Source of the DNA: Haloarcula japonica DSM 6131
GTDB taxonomy: Archaea > Halobacteriota > Halobacteria > Halobacteriales > Haloarculaceae
DNA length: 59,210 nt
Assembly: GCF_000336635.1 (NCBI RefSeq)
Contig: NZ_AOLY01000004.1
Coordinates: 1 to 59,210, forward strand
Direction of reading: 5' to 3'
The translations under genes were made by a program, and so were the position numbers. Below the pieces are notes generated by a model. The model had not been told where the DNA came from, ran no database searches, and saw only the letters and a program-made list of their open reading frames with translations. Shown piece after piece: positions 1 through 8,414 of the stretch; position 1 is the first letter of the stretch, and every line of letters begins with the position of its first letter.

Positions 1-461
1 TGCTGCTTCCACTGCTGACGCGCAATATCGGCGGCTACGTCTGGTCGCTTCCGGTGACGACCGAGCCCGCTCGCGCGCTCGGCGATGAAATCTGGGGCTA
101 CCCGAAGACGGTCGCCGACATCACCCACCGCGACGACGCGACCCGCCGCGAGACGACGGTCGTCGAGGACGGCGACCGCGTGGCGACGGTCAGCATCGAC
201 TGGCCCCGGACATGGGAACGCCGGGAGCGGATAGAGAGTTACGCGGTCCGAGAGGGACGACTGGAACGGACGCCAGTCGAGTTCCAGGGGAAACTGGGGG
301 CCGCACCGCTGAGCGGGCGCGTCGACGTGGACATAGGCGACCACGAGCGGGCTGACACGCTCCGCACGCTCCGCACGCTCAACCTCGGCTCCCGGTGCGT
401 CCTTCGATTCTCACTGGAAGGGCGGATTACGTACGGCGCTGGCCGGCCGGTGGAGCGGTAG
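1..461 (+). CDS. Acetoacetate decarboxylase family protein (5' truncated)
   Basis: The frame is open from base 3 at the window edge, so the N-terminus lies outside. The visible part, about 152 residues, contains EIWGYPK, a signature of the acetoacetate decarboxylase fold, where such enzymes bind small acids or lactone-like substrates. The reading frame continues upstream of the first internal start with ordinary haloarchaeal codon use, so the real start is not here. The substrate cannot be told; in haloarchaea this fold is used for poorly defined decarboxylase or lyase-like proteins. A multi-hairpin intergenic element follows the stop codon. Confidence 0.7.
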   Translation, partial: LLPLLTRNIGGYVWSLPVTTEPARALGDEIWGYPKTVADITHRDDATRRETTVVEDGDRVATVSIDWPRTWERRERIESYAVREGRLERTPVEFQGKLGAAPLSGRVDVDIGDHERADTLRTLRTLNLGSRCVLRFSLEGRITYGAGRPVER

Positions 462-491
462 CGGGACGATGCAGTAGCAGGTAAAAGCCGT

Positions 492-639
492 GCAACAGGC
501 ATACCGCGCGCCTGGCGGCGCGCGGTTTCACTTCTCGCGACCAGCGGGAGCGAGAAGGGCGTTTTTAGCGTAGATTTTTGCGAGGAGCCCTCCCGCAGCG
601 GCGCTTCGCGCCGCGAGGAAGGGCGACGAAGTAAAAAGG
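492..639 (-). repeat. Multi-hairpin intergenic element, copy R1
   Basis: This non-coding element sits between two convergent genes and begins 2 nt after the stop of the SWIM protein gene (minus strand). Read on the minus strand it starts CCTTTTTACTTCGTCGCC, passes through a perfect hairpin with arms GCGGCGC and GCGCCGC around GAA, and ends with a hairpin with arms CCGCGCGCC and GGCGCGCGG followed by TATGCC. The element at 56817-57077 shares both ends but has different internal hairpins, so they form one family. The T-run after the stop could act as a transcription terminator. Confidence 0.7.
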
Positions 640-641
640 TA

Positions 642-995
642 CTAGAGGAATTCCCGAACCTCAGAGTACCACATGTCGTGCTCGTCGCCGGCGCCGATGG
701 CCTCGGCGATGCGAACGGCGATGGCGTGCCAGCAGAGCTGGTCGGGGTCGTCGGGGTCGAGGTTGTACTCGCTGTCGGCGCAGGTGCAGCCGCCGTCCTC
801 GACGATGTACTCGTCGTCGTGGCCGACGACGACGGTGAAATCGCGGTACTGCTTGACCCGGCTCTCGCCGACGGCCTCGATGGCCTGGTGGCCCCGGTCA
901 TCGTGCACCGCGACGATAGCCGACACTGCGTCGGGGGTCAGCTCCCCGGCGGCTTCGAGGTCGGCCACCCACTCCTCGACTGCGGTCACACCCAT
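642..995 (-). CDS. SWIM zinc-finger domain protein
   Basis: A 117-residue acidic protein. Near the C-terminus it carries CTC, then about 16 residues, then CWH, which is the CxC...CxH pattern of a SWIM zinc finger, a fold that usually binds DNA or protein partners. The N-terminal half is probably a small helical domain followed by strands. Stand-alone SWIM proteins of this size are common in haloarchaea but their role is not established. The ATG at 993-995 is the only good start. It is transcribed away from the histidine kinase gene. Confidence 0.75.
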   Translation of the reverse strand: MGVTAVEEWVADLEAAGELTPDAVSAIVAVHDDRGHQAIEAVGESRVKQYRDFTVVVGHDDEYIVEDGGCTCADSEYNLDPDDPDQLCWHAIAVRIAEAIGAGDEHDMWYSEVREFL

Positions 996-1126
996 GCTAC
1001 GGAAAGGGGTGACAAAACGGCGTCGGCTTCAGCAGCCAAGTCCCGACCGCCTGGCAGGCGGCGGGGAGTTATCAATGCTTGTACTGTGCCCAGAAGGATA
1101 AACACGGAGTGCAGATTTGTTCCGAC

Positions 1127-2809
1127 ATGAACCTCGACCTCCCGTGGCTGGCGCTGGGCTCGTTCGCCTCGGGAATCGGGTCGCTGTATCTGCTGGCACA
1201 GCTCCGGGCGCACTGGGACAAGCCCGGCGCACGGTGGTTCGTCGCAACTATCGTCACGCAGACGGTCTGGTGTTTCAGCTACGGCGCGGCGCTGCTGGTG
1301 TTCGACCCGACACTGCGCCTCGCCCTGGAGATGGTGTCCTGGCTGGGGATCATCTGGATCGGGTTCTGCTTCCTCTCCTTTGCGCTGGGATACACCGGCC
1401 GGACGAACGTCCTGGAGAGCGGGTGGTACCGGGGGCTGGCGGTGCTGCCGCTCGCCGGCACGGCGCTCGTCGTCACGAATCCGCTCCACACTGTGGTCTG
1501 GCAGGGCTTCCGGGTCGTACCGGCCGCCGGCAGCGCGGGGGCCGAGTACGCCGTCCTGCCAGTAGGGCTGCTCATCATTATCGTCGCGATGCTGTTCGTC
1601 AGCTTCGGGACCCTGCTGGTGTTCGATACGGTCGTCAGCTACGGCCCGCTGTACCGGCGCGAGGCGCTGGCGGTCGGCCTGAGCCCGATACCGCCCGGGG
1701 CCGCGGTGTTGCTGTGGGCCGGCGGCATCGGGCCGACTCCGACGGTGAATCTGACGACGCTCCTGTTCCTGCCACACGTCGCGCTGGACTTGTACGCGTT
1801 CGTTCGCAGCGACATGTTCGAGTTCCACCCGGCGACGCGACGGGCCGGCGAGCAGGCGGCCATCCACGACATCGCTACGCCGGTCGCCATCGTCGACGAA
1901 CAGGGCCGGGTCGTGAACCTCAATCCAGCTGCCGAACGGATGCTCGCCGTCGACAAGCACGAGGTGCTGACGGAGGCGCTGAACGACTTTCTGGGCGACG
2001 ACGACATCGCAGCCGACGGTGGGAGTTCGCGGGTCTCCATCGAGGCCGGTGGTCGACACCGCGAGTTCAAAGTCCGGCAGACGGCGCTCCGCGATGAGGC
2101 GGGCACGCAGTTGGGCTACACCGTCGTTTTCCAGGACATCACCGACGAGATCCGGCGCGAGCGCCGCCTCGAAGTGCTCAACCGGTTTCTCAGACACAAC
2201 GTCCGCAACGAGAGCGTCGTCATTCAGGCCCGGGCGGAACTACTGGCGGGGGAACTGGACGGCGAGCAGTCCGACCACGCGGCGACCATCGAGCGGTCGG
2301 TCAGTCGCTTGGTTGACTCTGGCCAGAAGGCCCGGACCCTCGCCGAAGCGGGGTCAGACGATGCCGGACTCGAATCCGTCGGGCTTGCCGACCTCGCCGC
2401 CGAAGTCGTAGAAATCGCCCGTGACGAGTACGGTGGTTCAGTCACCGTCGAGATACCCGACGGCCTCCGGCTGACGACCCAGCCTGCCCTGCTGAGGATA
2501 CTGCTTACAAACCTTATCGAGAACGCCCTCCAGCACGTTCCGGACCCCGCTGTCAGCGTCCGTGCAACTGTCGACGGCGACGAGGTCGTGCTGACTGTCA
2601 GCGACAACGGCCCCGGCGTCCCCGAGCACGAGCTCGGCGTGCTGGAGCGGGGCCGTGAGACGGACCTGAACCACGGCAGCGGCATCGGCCTCTGGCTCGT
2701 CCGCTGGACGGCCACGACGCTTGAGGGTGACCTCGACTTCGATACGAGCGACGGGACAACCGTGACCGTTCGACTCCCCCAAGAGCGGACAGCCACTGAA
2801 GCGGCATGA
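1127..2809 (+). CDS. Membrane sensor histidine kinase (7TM-like input, PAS, HATPase)
   Basis: About 560 residues. Residues 1-225 hold roughly seven hydrophobic segments, the input domain typical of haloarchaeal 7TM histidine kinases. A PAS domain follows (about 245-345, ending VFQDITDEIRRE). The phosphoacceptor box is FLRHNVRNE near residue 360, and the ATPase domain shows the N box (LLTNLIENALQHV), DNGPGVP and GSGIGLWLV. I chose the ATG at 1127 because it begins the first membrane segment; an in-frame start at 1079 adds 16 unlikely residues. No response regulator lies nearby, so the partner is elsewhere. The signal sensed is unknown. Confidence 0.88.
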   Translation: MNLDLPWLALGSFASGIGSLYLLAQLRAHWDKPGARWFVATIVTQTVWCFSYGAALLVFDPTLRLALEMVSWLGIIWIGFCFLSFALGYTGRTNVLESGWYRGLAVLPLAGTALVVTNPLHTVVWQGFRVVPAAGSAGAEYAVLPVGLLIIIVAMLFVSFGTLLVFDTVVSYGPLYRREALAVGLSPIPPGAAVLLWAGGIGPTPTVNLTTLLFLPHVALDLYAFVRSDMFEFHPATRRAGEQAAIHDIATPVAIVDEQGRVVNLNPAAERMLAVDKHEVLTEALNDFLGDDDIAADGGSSRVSIEAGGRHREFKVRQTALRDEAGTQLGYTVVFQDITDEIRRERRLEVLNRFLRHNVRNESVVIQARAELLAGELDGEQSDHAATIERSVSRLVDSGQKARTLAEAGSDDAGLESVGLADLAAEVVEIARDEYGGSVTVEIPDGLRLTTQPALLRILLTNLIENALQHVPDPAVSVRATVDGDEVVLTVSDNGPGVPEHELGVLERGRETDLNHGSGIGLWLVRWTATTLEGDLDFDTSDGTTVTVRLPQERTATEAA

Positions 2810-2843
2810 ATGTGGTACTCACGGAGACGGTCCGCCGACCGTA

Positions 2844-2895
2844 CTGAGTGCGATTACACAGCCAACATTCTCAGTGCGATTACACCAGCAACATC
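2844..2895 (+). repeat. Tandem 26-bp imperfect direct repeat
   Basis: Two adjacent 26-nt units (2844-2869 and 2870-2895) share TGCGATTACAC and AACAT and differ at about five positions. The second unit runs directly into the conserved GGTGGGACTGAAAG start of the structured element that follows. The shared CAGCAACA just before that motif is also present upstream of the copy at 45018, so part of the unit may belong to the element. Confidence 0.6.
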
Positions 2896-2896
2896 G

Positions 2897-3034
2897 GGTG
2901 GGACTGAAAGGGGCGAGGCGCTGGCGGACGGCGGGCGATGCAAGCACTGCACGAGCGACTGTAAGGAGCGAGGCAGCGCGCAGCGAGACCTCCGATGCCA
3001 GCGCCTCGGGGCTTTCTGGCTGTTCACAACAGCC
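2897..3034 (+). repeat. Structured intergenic element GGTGGGACTGAAAG...GGGGCTTTCTGGCTG, copy 1
   Basis: No protein is encoded here. The 5' motif (2897-2910) and the 3' motif (about 3008-3023) can pair through GAAAG and CTTTC. Between them is a perfect 12-bp stem, CGAGGCGCTGGC (2914-2925) with GCCAGCGCCTCG (2997-3008), enclosing about 70 nt. A second perfect hairpin, GGCTGTT-CAC-AACAGCC (3018-3034), closes the element like a terminator. Copies at 45018, 44958 and 29633 keep the end motifs but change or lose the inside. This is compatible with a structured RNA or a mobile hairpin; transcription is not shown. Confidence 0.65.
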
Positions 3035-3099
3035 TGAAAAATAGCGGACCCGACAGGCAGGTTCGAACGACTTAACGGCGACCGCACGGACCGGAGAGT

Positions 3100-4203
3100 A
3101 TGCGCGTCAGTGAGGGCCGAGTGACCGTCACGGTGCCGGAACAGCCCGACGCGGGGAAGGGCGCGGACGTGTTCTTCAACCCCGTCCAGGAGCTGAACCG
3201 CGACATCACCGTGGCGGCACTGCGGGCCTACCGAGAGCGAACCCCCCGCGTGTCGACGTACTTGGACGCCACCGCCGCCAGCGGCATCCGGGGCGTCCGC
3301 GCGGCGGCCAACGACTGGGAGACGACGCTGTGTGACATCGACGACGACGCAACGGCGCTGTGTGAGCAGAACCTCGAACGCAACGACCTCGCGGCCTCAG
3401 TCCGGCGGTCGGACGCGAACGTGCTTATGCACTCCGAGGCGTTCGACGTGGTCGACGTGGACCCCTTCGGGACGCCGATCCCCTTCGCCGACGCGGCCGT
3501 CCAGGGGACCAAACACCTCCTCTGTGTGACGGCCACCGACACCGCGCCGCTGTGTGGCGCGCACTTCGAGAGCGGCGTCCGCTCGTATGGGGCGGTCCCG
3601 CGAAACACCGAGTTCCACGCCGAGATGGGGATGCGCGTCCTCCTGTCGGCGATGGTCCGGACGGCGGCCCGCTACGACATCGCCGCCCGGCCGATTCTCA
3701 GCCACGCGACCAAGCACTACGCTCGGACCTATCTGGAGTTCGACCACGGCGCGAAGGTCGCCAACGACTGCATCGACGAACTGGGCTACGTCCACCACTG
3801 CCAGCACTGCCTCTGGCGCGACCACGACTACGGGCTCATCGCCGACCCACCCGAGGACTGTCCCGTCTGTGACAAACACCTCCAGACGGCCGGCCCCATC
3901 TGGCTCGGCCGGACCTGCGACCCAGCGTTCGCCGACGCCATCGCCGAGCAGGTCACGGAGGAAATGGGCACCGCCGACGAGGCGAAAGAACTGCTGGCGA
4001 CGCTCAGAGACGAAATCGACACGCCGACCCACTACGACCAGCACCGCCTCTGCAAGCGCTGGGGACGCGGCGCGGAAGCCATGGACGAGTTCATCGAGAA
4101 ACTCCGCGATGCTGGCTACGAGGCCTCCCGAACGCACTACGGCGGCACGACGTTCAAGACGGACGCCGACGTGGTGGAAATTCGCGAGGCGACGGCGGAG
4201 TAA
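3100..4203 (+). CDS. trm1: tRNA (guanine(26)-N2)-dimethyltransferase Trm1
   Basis: A 367-residue cytosolic enzyme that uses S-adenosylmethionine to form N2,N2-dimethylguanosine at position 26 of tRNA. The N-terminal methyltransferase domain shows [16 protein letters not shown], the SAM-binding loop, and VDVDPFGTP, the family's catalytic motif. The C-terminal half has paired cysteines HHCQHC and CPVC, typical of the Trm1 zinc-binding region. Length fits archaeal Trm1. The ATG at 3100 follows a structured intergenic element by about 65 nt, with a possible TATA box (CTTAACGG) near 3071. Confidence 0.95.
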   Translation: MRVSEGRVTVTVPEQPDAGKGADVFFNPVQELNRDITVAALRAYRERTPRVSTYLDATAASGIRGVRAAANDWETTLCDIDDDATALCEQNLERNDLAASVRRSDANVLMHSEAFDVVDVDPFGTPIPFADAAVQGTKHLLCVTATDTAPLCGAHFESGVRSYGAVPRNTEFHAEMGMRVLLSAMVRTAARYDIAARPILSHATKHYARTYLEFDHGAKVANDCIDELGYVHHCQHCLWRDHDYGLIADPPEDCPVCDKHLQTAGPIWLGRTCDPAFADAIAEQVTEEMGTADEAKELLATLRDEIDTPTHYDQHRLCKRWGRGAEAMDEFIEKLRDAGYEASRTHYGGTTFKTDADVVEIREATAE

Positions 4204-4264
4204 CGGACTACAGGAGTCCAGACAGTCCCGAGGATTACGAACGGAGTGCGAGCCGAACTGATTC

Positions 4265-4681
4265 TTACCGACCGTTCGCCCGGCCGACGCTCTCTCGAAC
4301 CGCGGAGACGAGGTCGTAGCCCAGCAAGTACACCGGGCGCAGGAAGTAGTTCGCCATCCCCGCGAGACCGAGCAGCCCGCCGATGGCCTGCACCTCGCCG
4401 GGTGTGGCCGACAGGCGGACGAGCAGCGGCAGGGCCGTAATGAGCGGTGCGAGCCACAGCGACTGGACGATGCCGTCCATATCGACACCAGCGACGGGAC
4501 CGAATCGGTCCTCGTCCGGTCGGGCGGCGAATAGAACAGCCATCAGTACCAGCAGGCCCACGACAATCGGCAGAGACGCGCCGACGCCGGCGACACTGAA
4601 TCCGATAGCCAGTGCGGCCGCGATGAGCAACAGGACAGTCACCTGCATCGTCCCGTGCCGGATGGCCGCTTCCGTATCCAT
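4265..4681 (-). CDS. Hypothetical membrane protein
   Basis: 138 residues with about four hydrophobic segments, for example TVLLLIAAALAIGFSVAG and LPIVVGLLVLMAVLFAA. The C-terminal part, LAGMANYFLRPVYLLGYDL, is less hydrophobic and ends in basic residues. The ATG at 4679-4681 (MDTEAAIRHGT) is preferred to upstream starts, which would add an Arg-rich stretch unlike real haloarchaeal protein. It is transcribed away from the MATE gene and converges on trm1. I do not recognise a named family. Confidence 0.6.
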   Translation of the reverse strand: MDTEAAIRHGTMQVTVLLLIAAALAIGFSVAGVGASLPIVVGLLVLMAVLFAARPDEDRFGPVAGVDMDGIVQSLWLAPLITALPLLVRLSATPGEVQAIGGLLGLAGMANYFLRPVYLLGYDLVSAVRESVGRANGR

Positions 4682-4775
4682 ATCCGGTCGTTGCCGCGAT
4701 GCTGTATAAACCCTGTGAGGGCGGCGTCCCTTTCTTAACACCTTTCGGGTTCGACCGCAAAGCAGTGGCGAACAC

Positions 4776-6212
4776 GTGCCCTCCACGTACAACCCGGTCC
4801 GCGGCGTCCTGCTGTTCGTCGGCGGCCTCCTCGCGCGGGTCGGCCTCGTCGAGCGCGAGCGGGTCCGCCGAGCGACGGACCTGTCCTGGCCACGGATCGT
4901 CACCGGAGTCGCCCGGATGTCGAAGTCGACGGTCGACGTGGCGATGGTCGGGCTGGCGCTCGGGCCGACCGCTATCGCCGGCGTCGGCTTCGCCGCCCCG
5001 TTCTGGGAACTGGTGTTCGCGCTGGGCGGCGGCGTCGCCGGGGGGACAATCGGGATGGTATCCCAGCGCTACGGGGCCGACGCCGACGAGGAGTTGGCGG
5101 TCACCGTCACGACCAGCGCCGCCGTCGTTCTGGGGCTGACACTCCCATTGATGGCGGCGTACTGGGTCGTTCCCAGTCTGCTCGTCGATCTCGTCGGAAC
5201 GGGGTCCGAAGCCGTCGGCTACGGGACGCGGTACCTGCGCGTCGCCGCCCTCGGCGTCCCCTTCGCCGCACTGAACCTCATCGCCAGTCGGACGCTCGTG
5301 GGGGCCGACGACGCCTGGTCGCCGATGCTGCTCCGGGCCGGCGGCGCGGTCGTCAACATCGCGCTGAACGCGGTGCTCATCTTCGGCTTCAGCCTCGGTG
5401 TCGTCGGGGCGGCGCTTGGCACTGTCATTGCGAACGTGCTCGTCACGACCGGGTTCGCTGTCGGGCTGGCCCGCGGTGGGCTGCCGATAATCGGTGCGTT
5501 TCCGGTCCGGATTCCGGTGTCGCGGCCGTTCGTCGACCGCGGACTGGGGCGTGACCTCGCGGAGACCGGGGCACCGCTGGTGGGGGCCAACCTCGCGCGG
5601 ACCGGGGCGCAGTTCCCTCGGCTGTTCATCGTCGGCCTGTTCGGACCTGGCGTCGTCTCGGCCTACGTCGTGGCACTCCGCGTCCGGGCGCTGCTTGACA
5701 CACCGAACTGGGGGCTGAGTCTCGCGTCGAGCAGCCTCGTCGGGCAGGCACTGGGCGACGATGACGAGGGCGAGGCGACCGTCTGGGCGCAAACGGTGCT
5801 CCGGCTGAGCATCGGCGTGTACATCGTCGTCGCGGCGACGCTGCTTCCGTTCTCGCGGGGCATCGCCCGCCTGTTCGTCTCGGACCCAACAGTGCTCCCG
5901 CTTGTGACGGTGTTCGTCGCGGTTGCGTGTGCCAGTGTCGTGTTCCGGGGCGTCGACGGCGGCTCGACCGGGCCGCTCCGGGCCAGCGGCGACACGCGCT
6001 GGCCGTTTTACTCCCAGCTGGCCGGGATGTACCTGTTCGCCCTTCCGCTGGCGTATCTCGGCTACGTCACGCCGCTCGGCGAACTCGCACTGTACGCCTC
6101 GCTGATGGTCGAGACGGCGGTTCCCGCGGCGGTGACCTACTATCGCTTCCGGTCGGGGACGTGGCGGGTCGTGAGCCGGTCCTACCGGCCCGACACGGCG
6201 CTCGACGATTGA
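4776..6212 (+). CDS. MATE family multidrug/cation exporter
   Basis: 478 residues with about 12 membrane segments in two similar halves, as in the MATE (DinF/NorM) family, which uses an ion gradient to export organic cations and other compounds. The opening LSWPRIVTGVARMSKSTVDV and the repeated GxxxGxxxxA helices match the family. The start is GTG (4776-4778), with a TATA-like TTCTTAACACC about 40 nt upstream. It stands alone between a divergent membrane gene and the YihY gene 69 nt downstream. The second MATE gene in the window (11078) belongs to a TetR operon; this one has no local regulator. Confidence 0.9.
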   Translation: MPSTYNPVRGVLLFVGGLLARVGLVERERVRRATDLSWPRIVTGVARMSKSTVDVAMVGLALGPTAIAGVGFAAPFWELVFALGGGVAGGTIGMVSQRYGADADEELAVTVTTSAAVVLGLTLPLMAAYWVVPSLLVDLVGTGSEAVGYGTRYLRVAALGVPFAALNLIASRTLVGADDAWSPMLLRAGGAVVNIALNAVLIFGFSLGVVGAALGTVIANVLVTTGFAVGLARGGLPIIGAFPVRIPVSRPFVDRGLGRDLAETGAPLVGANLARTGAQFPRLFIVGLFGPGVVSAYVVALRVRALLDTPNWGLSLASSSLVGQALGDDDEGEATVWAQTVLRLSIGVYIVVAATLLPFSRGIARLFVSDPTVLPLVTVFVAVACASVVFRGVDGGSTGPLRASGDTRWPFYSQLAGMYLFALPLAYLGYVTPLGELALYASLMVETAVPAAVTYYRFRSGTWRVVSRSYRPDTALDD

Positions 6213-6281
6213 CGCACGTCGGCGAGCGACTGTCATCAGTCAGTCGACAGTATATTTGTGGCTCCACCTTGACGTGCCCAC

Positions 6282-7514
6282 GTGGACCGCACACGCGCTG
6301 TCTCCGTCGGTCGGGCTGTCATCCGTACCGTTCAGGAGGAGGAGGTCTCCTTTCTCGCCGCCGGCATCGCCTACTACATGTTCGTCTCCCTGCTGCCGCT
6401 GTTGCTGCTGACGCTGGTCGTCGGCACGCTGGCGGGCGGGGAGGCCTTCGCCGAGCGAGTCGTCAGCGCCGCCGGTGACGTACTCACACCGGCAGCGTCG
6501 ACGCTGCTCGAAGACGCGCTGACCAGCGGGGCCGGCCGCGGGGGCGCAACCGTACTCGGTGTGGGCATCACACTCTGGAGTGCGCTCAAGGTGTTCCGCG
6601 GGCTGGATACGGCTTTCAGCCGCGTCTACGGGACAGACGGCCCCGACTCGATCATTGGCGAACTCGTCGACGGGCTGGCTGCGCTGGGCGGCATCGGTAT
6701 CGCGCTGGTCGGGCTCGGTATCATCGGGGCGTTCGGGACAGTGCTGGGCGTGCAGGTCGCGCTCGGCGGGCTTGCGCTCGTTCCTGTGCTGGCAGTCGCC
6801 TTCCTCCCGCTGTACTACCTCTTTCCCGATCAGGAGATGACACTGCGGGAGGCCGTTCCCGGCGCGGTGTTTGCCGGTGTCGGGTGGACGCTGCTCGGGA
6901 CGGGGTTCAACGTGTATGCGGCGCAGGCCGACTCCTATCAGGTGTACGGCGTCATCGGCGGGGTCCTGTTACTCGTGACGTGGTTCTACTTCGCTGGACA
7001 GGTACTCCTCGTGGGCGCGGCGGTCAACGCGGCGCTCGCGGACCGGCAACTACAACAGGTACCGCACCGACGGTCCGGCAAAGCGATGAGTGAGGACGCT
7101 GACGAGACTGACACGCCCCCGCCAGCAGGAGCCGGGCCGACCGGCCGAGACGAGGCGCTGACAGACGAAGAGCTCAGAGAGCTCCGCGAGGAGTTCGAGT
7201 CGTTCCGGGAGGACATCGAGGGCCGGACGCTCCACCGCGACGAGGTGAAGTCCGACCTCAAGCAGTACGTCCGCCGCCGGATGCGTCGCGGCCACGCCCG
7301 CCAGTGGGGCCCCTACATCGTCTTGCTGTACGGCACGATAATGACCCTCGGCGCGTTCTACTATCTGAAGGGACTCTATGCCGTCCTGGCGATGCTGGTC
7401 ATCTGGCTGTCGACGCTCGGCCTCTACACCGTGATGATTGCGGTCGGTGTGACGCTCACCGCCACCGGTCTTCCCGGACGGCTCGTCGACCGCGTGCGCG
7501 ACTGGCGACAGTGA
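6282..7514 (+). CDS. YihY/BrkB family membrane protein with C-terminal extension
   Basis: 410 residues, GTG start. Residues 1-265 have the YihY fold: VSFLAAGIAYYMFVSLLPL, a central LWSALKVFRGLDTAF and the final GGVLLLVTWFYFAGQVLLVGA. Bacterial relatives were once called ribonuclease BN, wrongly, and the true function is unknown. After a charged helical linker (TDEELRELREEFESFRED, about 295-315) comes an extra domain with two or three membrane helices (about 340-405), not part of the usual family. The stop codon overlaps the start of the PAP2 gene by one base (TGATG), so the two are probably co-transcribed. Confidence 0.85.
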   Translation: MDRTRAVSVGRAVIRTVQEEEVSFLAAGIAYYMFVSLLPLLLLTLVVGTLAGGEAFAERVVSAAGDVLTPAASTLLEDALTSGAGRGGATVLGVGITLWSALKVFRGLDTAFSRVYGTDGPDSIIGELVDGLAALGGIGIALVGLGIIGAFGTVLGVQVALGGLALVPVLAVAFLPLYYLFPDQEMTLREAVPGAVFAGVGWTLLGTGFNVYAAQADSYQVYGVIGGVLLLVTWFYFAGQVLLVGAAVNAALADRQLQQVPHRRSGKAMSEDADETDTPPPAGAGPTGRDEALTDEELRELREEFESFREDIEGRTLHRDEVKSDLKQYVRRRMRRGHARQWGPYIVLLYGTIMTLGAFYYLKGLYAVLAMLVIWLSTLGLYTVMIAVGVTLTATGLPGRLVDRVRDWRQ

Positions 7515-8404
7515 TGCGAGCTGTCGGCGTCACAGAGGTGCTGTCGGCGCTGCCCGGGGCAGTCGTCGTGCTGTTCGCGCTGGTCACCCAATTAGGGGAT
7601 TTCTGGTTCACCTTCCTGGCCTGTGGCCTGCTGTACTGGCTCGGCCCGCGGACGCCGAAACTCGGTCGCGGCCTCACTCGCGACCGGACGGCGATGCTGG
7701 TGGCGCTGCTCGCCGTCGGTGTCGCGCTCGTCGTCTCACTGAAAGGCGTGTTCGCGCTGCCGCGGCCGCCCGGGGCTGGCACGGCCACCCACGCCGAACT
7801 CCTCCCAGCGGCGCTGCGGGGTACCTACGAGTCAATGGCGACCGGAGAAGGGTTCGGCTTCCCCAGCGGCCACGCCACCCTCTCCCTGCTCGTCTGGGGC
7901 GGTATCGCGTGGGCACTCCGGGTCGGCACGCGTCGACAGCGCACCGCCGTCGCCGCGACGATCATCACCCTCATCGGGATCTCGCGGCTGGTACTCGGCG
8001 TCCACTACCTCGCCGACATCCTCGCGGGCTTTGCCATCGCCGGTGCAGCCCTCGTACTCGCACTCGGCGCGCTCAAAACGCCCGAACGGGTGTTCGGCCT
8101 CGCGGCCGTCATCGCCGTGGCGGGGCTACTCGTCACTGGTGCCTCCCGTAATTCGGCCGGGGCACTGGGCGTCGCTGTCGCGGGTGCCGCAGTCTGGTCG
8201 CTACTGGGTGATGCGATGCCGGAGCCGACCCGGCACGGTGTCGGTATCACGGCGTTGCTGGGCGTTGTCTCGGTCGGAGCGTTTCTCGGCGTGACGTTCG
8301 GGTTAGACCCGTCGCCGGTCGCCGTCACGCTGCTTGCGGGGCTTGGGACCGGAGTCTTGCTAACGCTGCCGCTGGCCGGTGAGCGCCTCGCGAAAAAGGT
8401 GTGA
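7514..8404 (+). CDS. PAP2 family membrane phosphatase
   Basis: 296 residues, highly hydrophobic. The three motifs of the type 2 phosphatidic acid phosphatase family are present in order: K-x6-RP (KGVFALPRPPG), PSGH (GFPSGHATL) and SR-x5-H-x3-D (SRLVLGVHYLAD). These supply the active-site Arg, His and Asp on the outer membrane face. The likely reaction is dephosphorylation of a lipid phosphate or isoprenoid diphosphate. After the catalytic core come about five more hydrophobic segments. The ATG overlaps the stop of the YihY gene by one base. Confidence 0.9.
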   Translation: MRAVGVTEVLSALPGAVVVLFALVTQLGDFWFTFLACGLLYWLGPRTPKLGRGLTRDRTAMLVALLAVGVALVVSLKGVFALPRPPGAGTATHAELLPAALRGTYESMATGEGFGFPSGHATLSLLVWGGIAWALRVGTRRQRTAVAATIITLIGISRLVLGVHYLADILAGFAIAGAALVLALGALKTPERVFGLAAVIAVAGLLVTGASRNSAGALGVAVAGAAVWSLLGDAMPEPTRHGVGITALLGVVSVGAFLGVTFGLDPSPVAVTLLAGLGTGVLLTLPLAGERLAKKV

Positions 8405-8414
8405 GTGGCAGCCG

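Noticed and set aside
2897-2912. Similarity of GTGGGACTGAAAG to the end of haloarchaeal CRISPR repeats
   Set aside because: There is no array: copies are single, in different places, and are joined to a 3' motif and a stem rather than to regularly spaced spacers.
4137-6236. 699-residue minus-strand open frame opposite the MATE gene
   Set aside because: Product is Arg/Pro/His-rich, unlike halophilic proteins, and is the high-GC antisense shadow of the MATE transporter.
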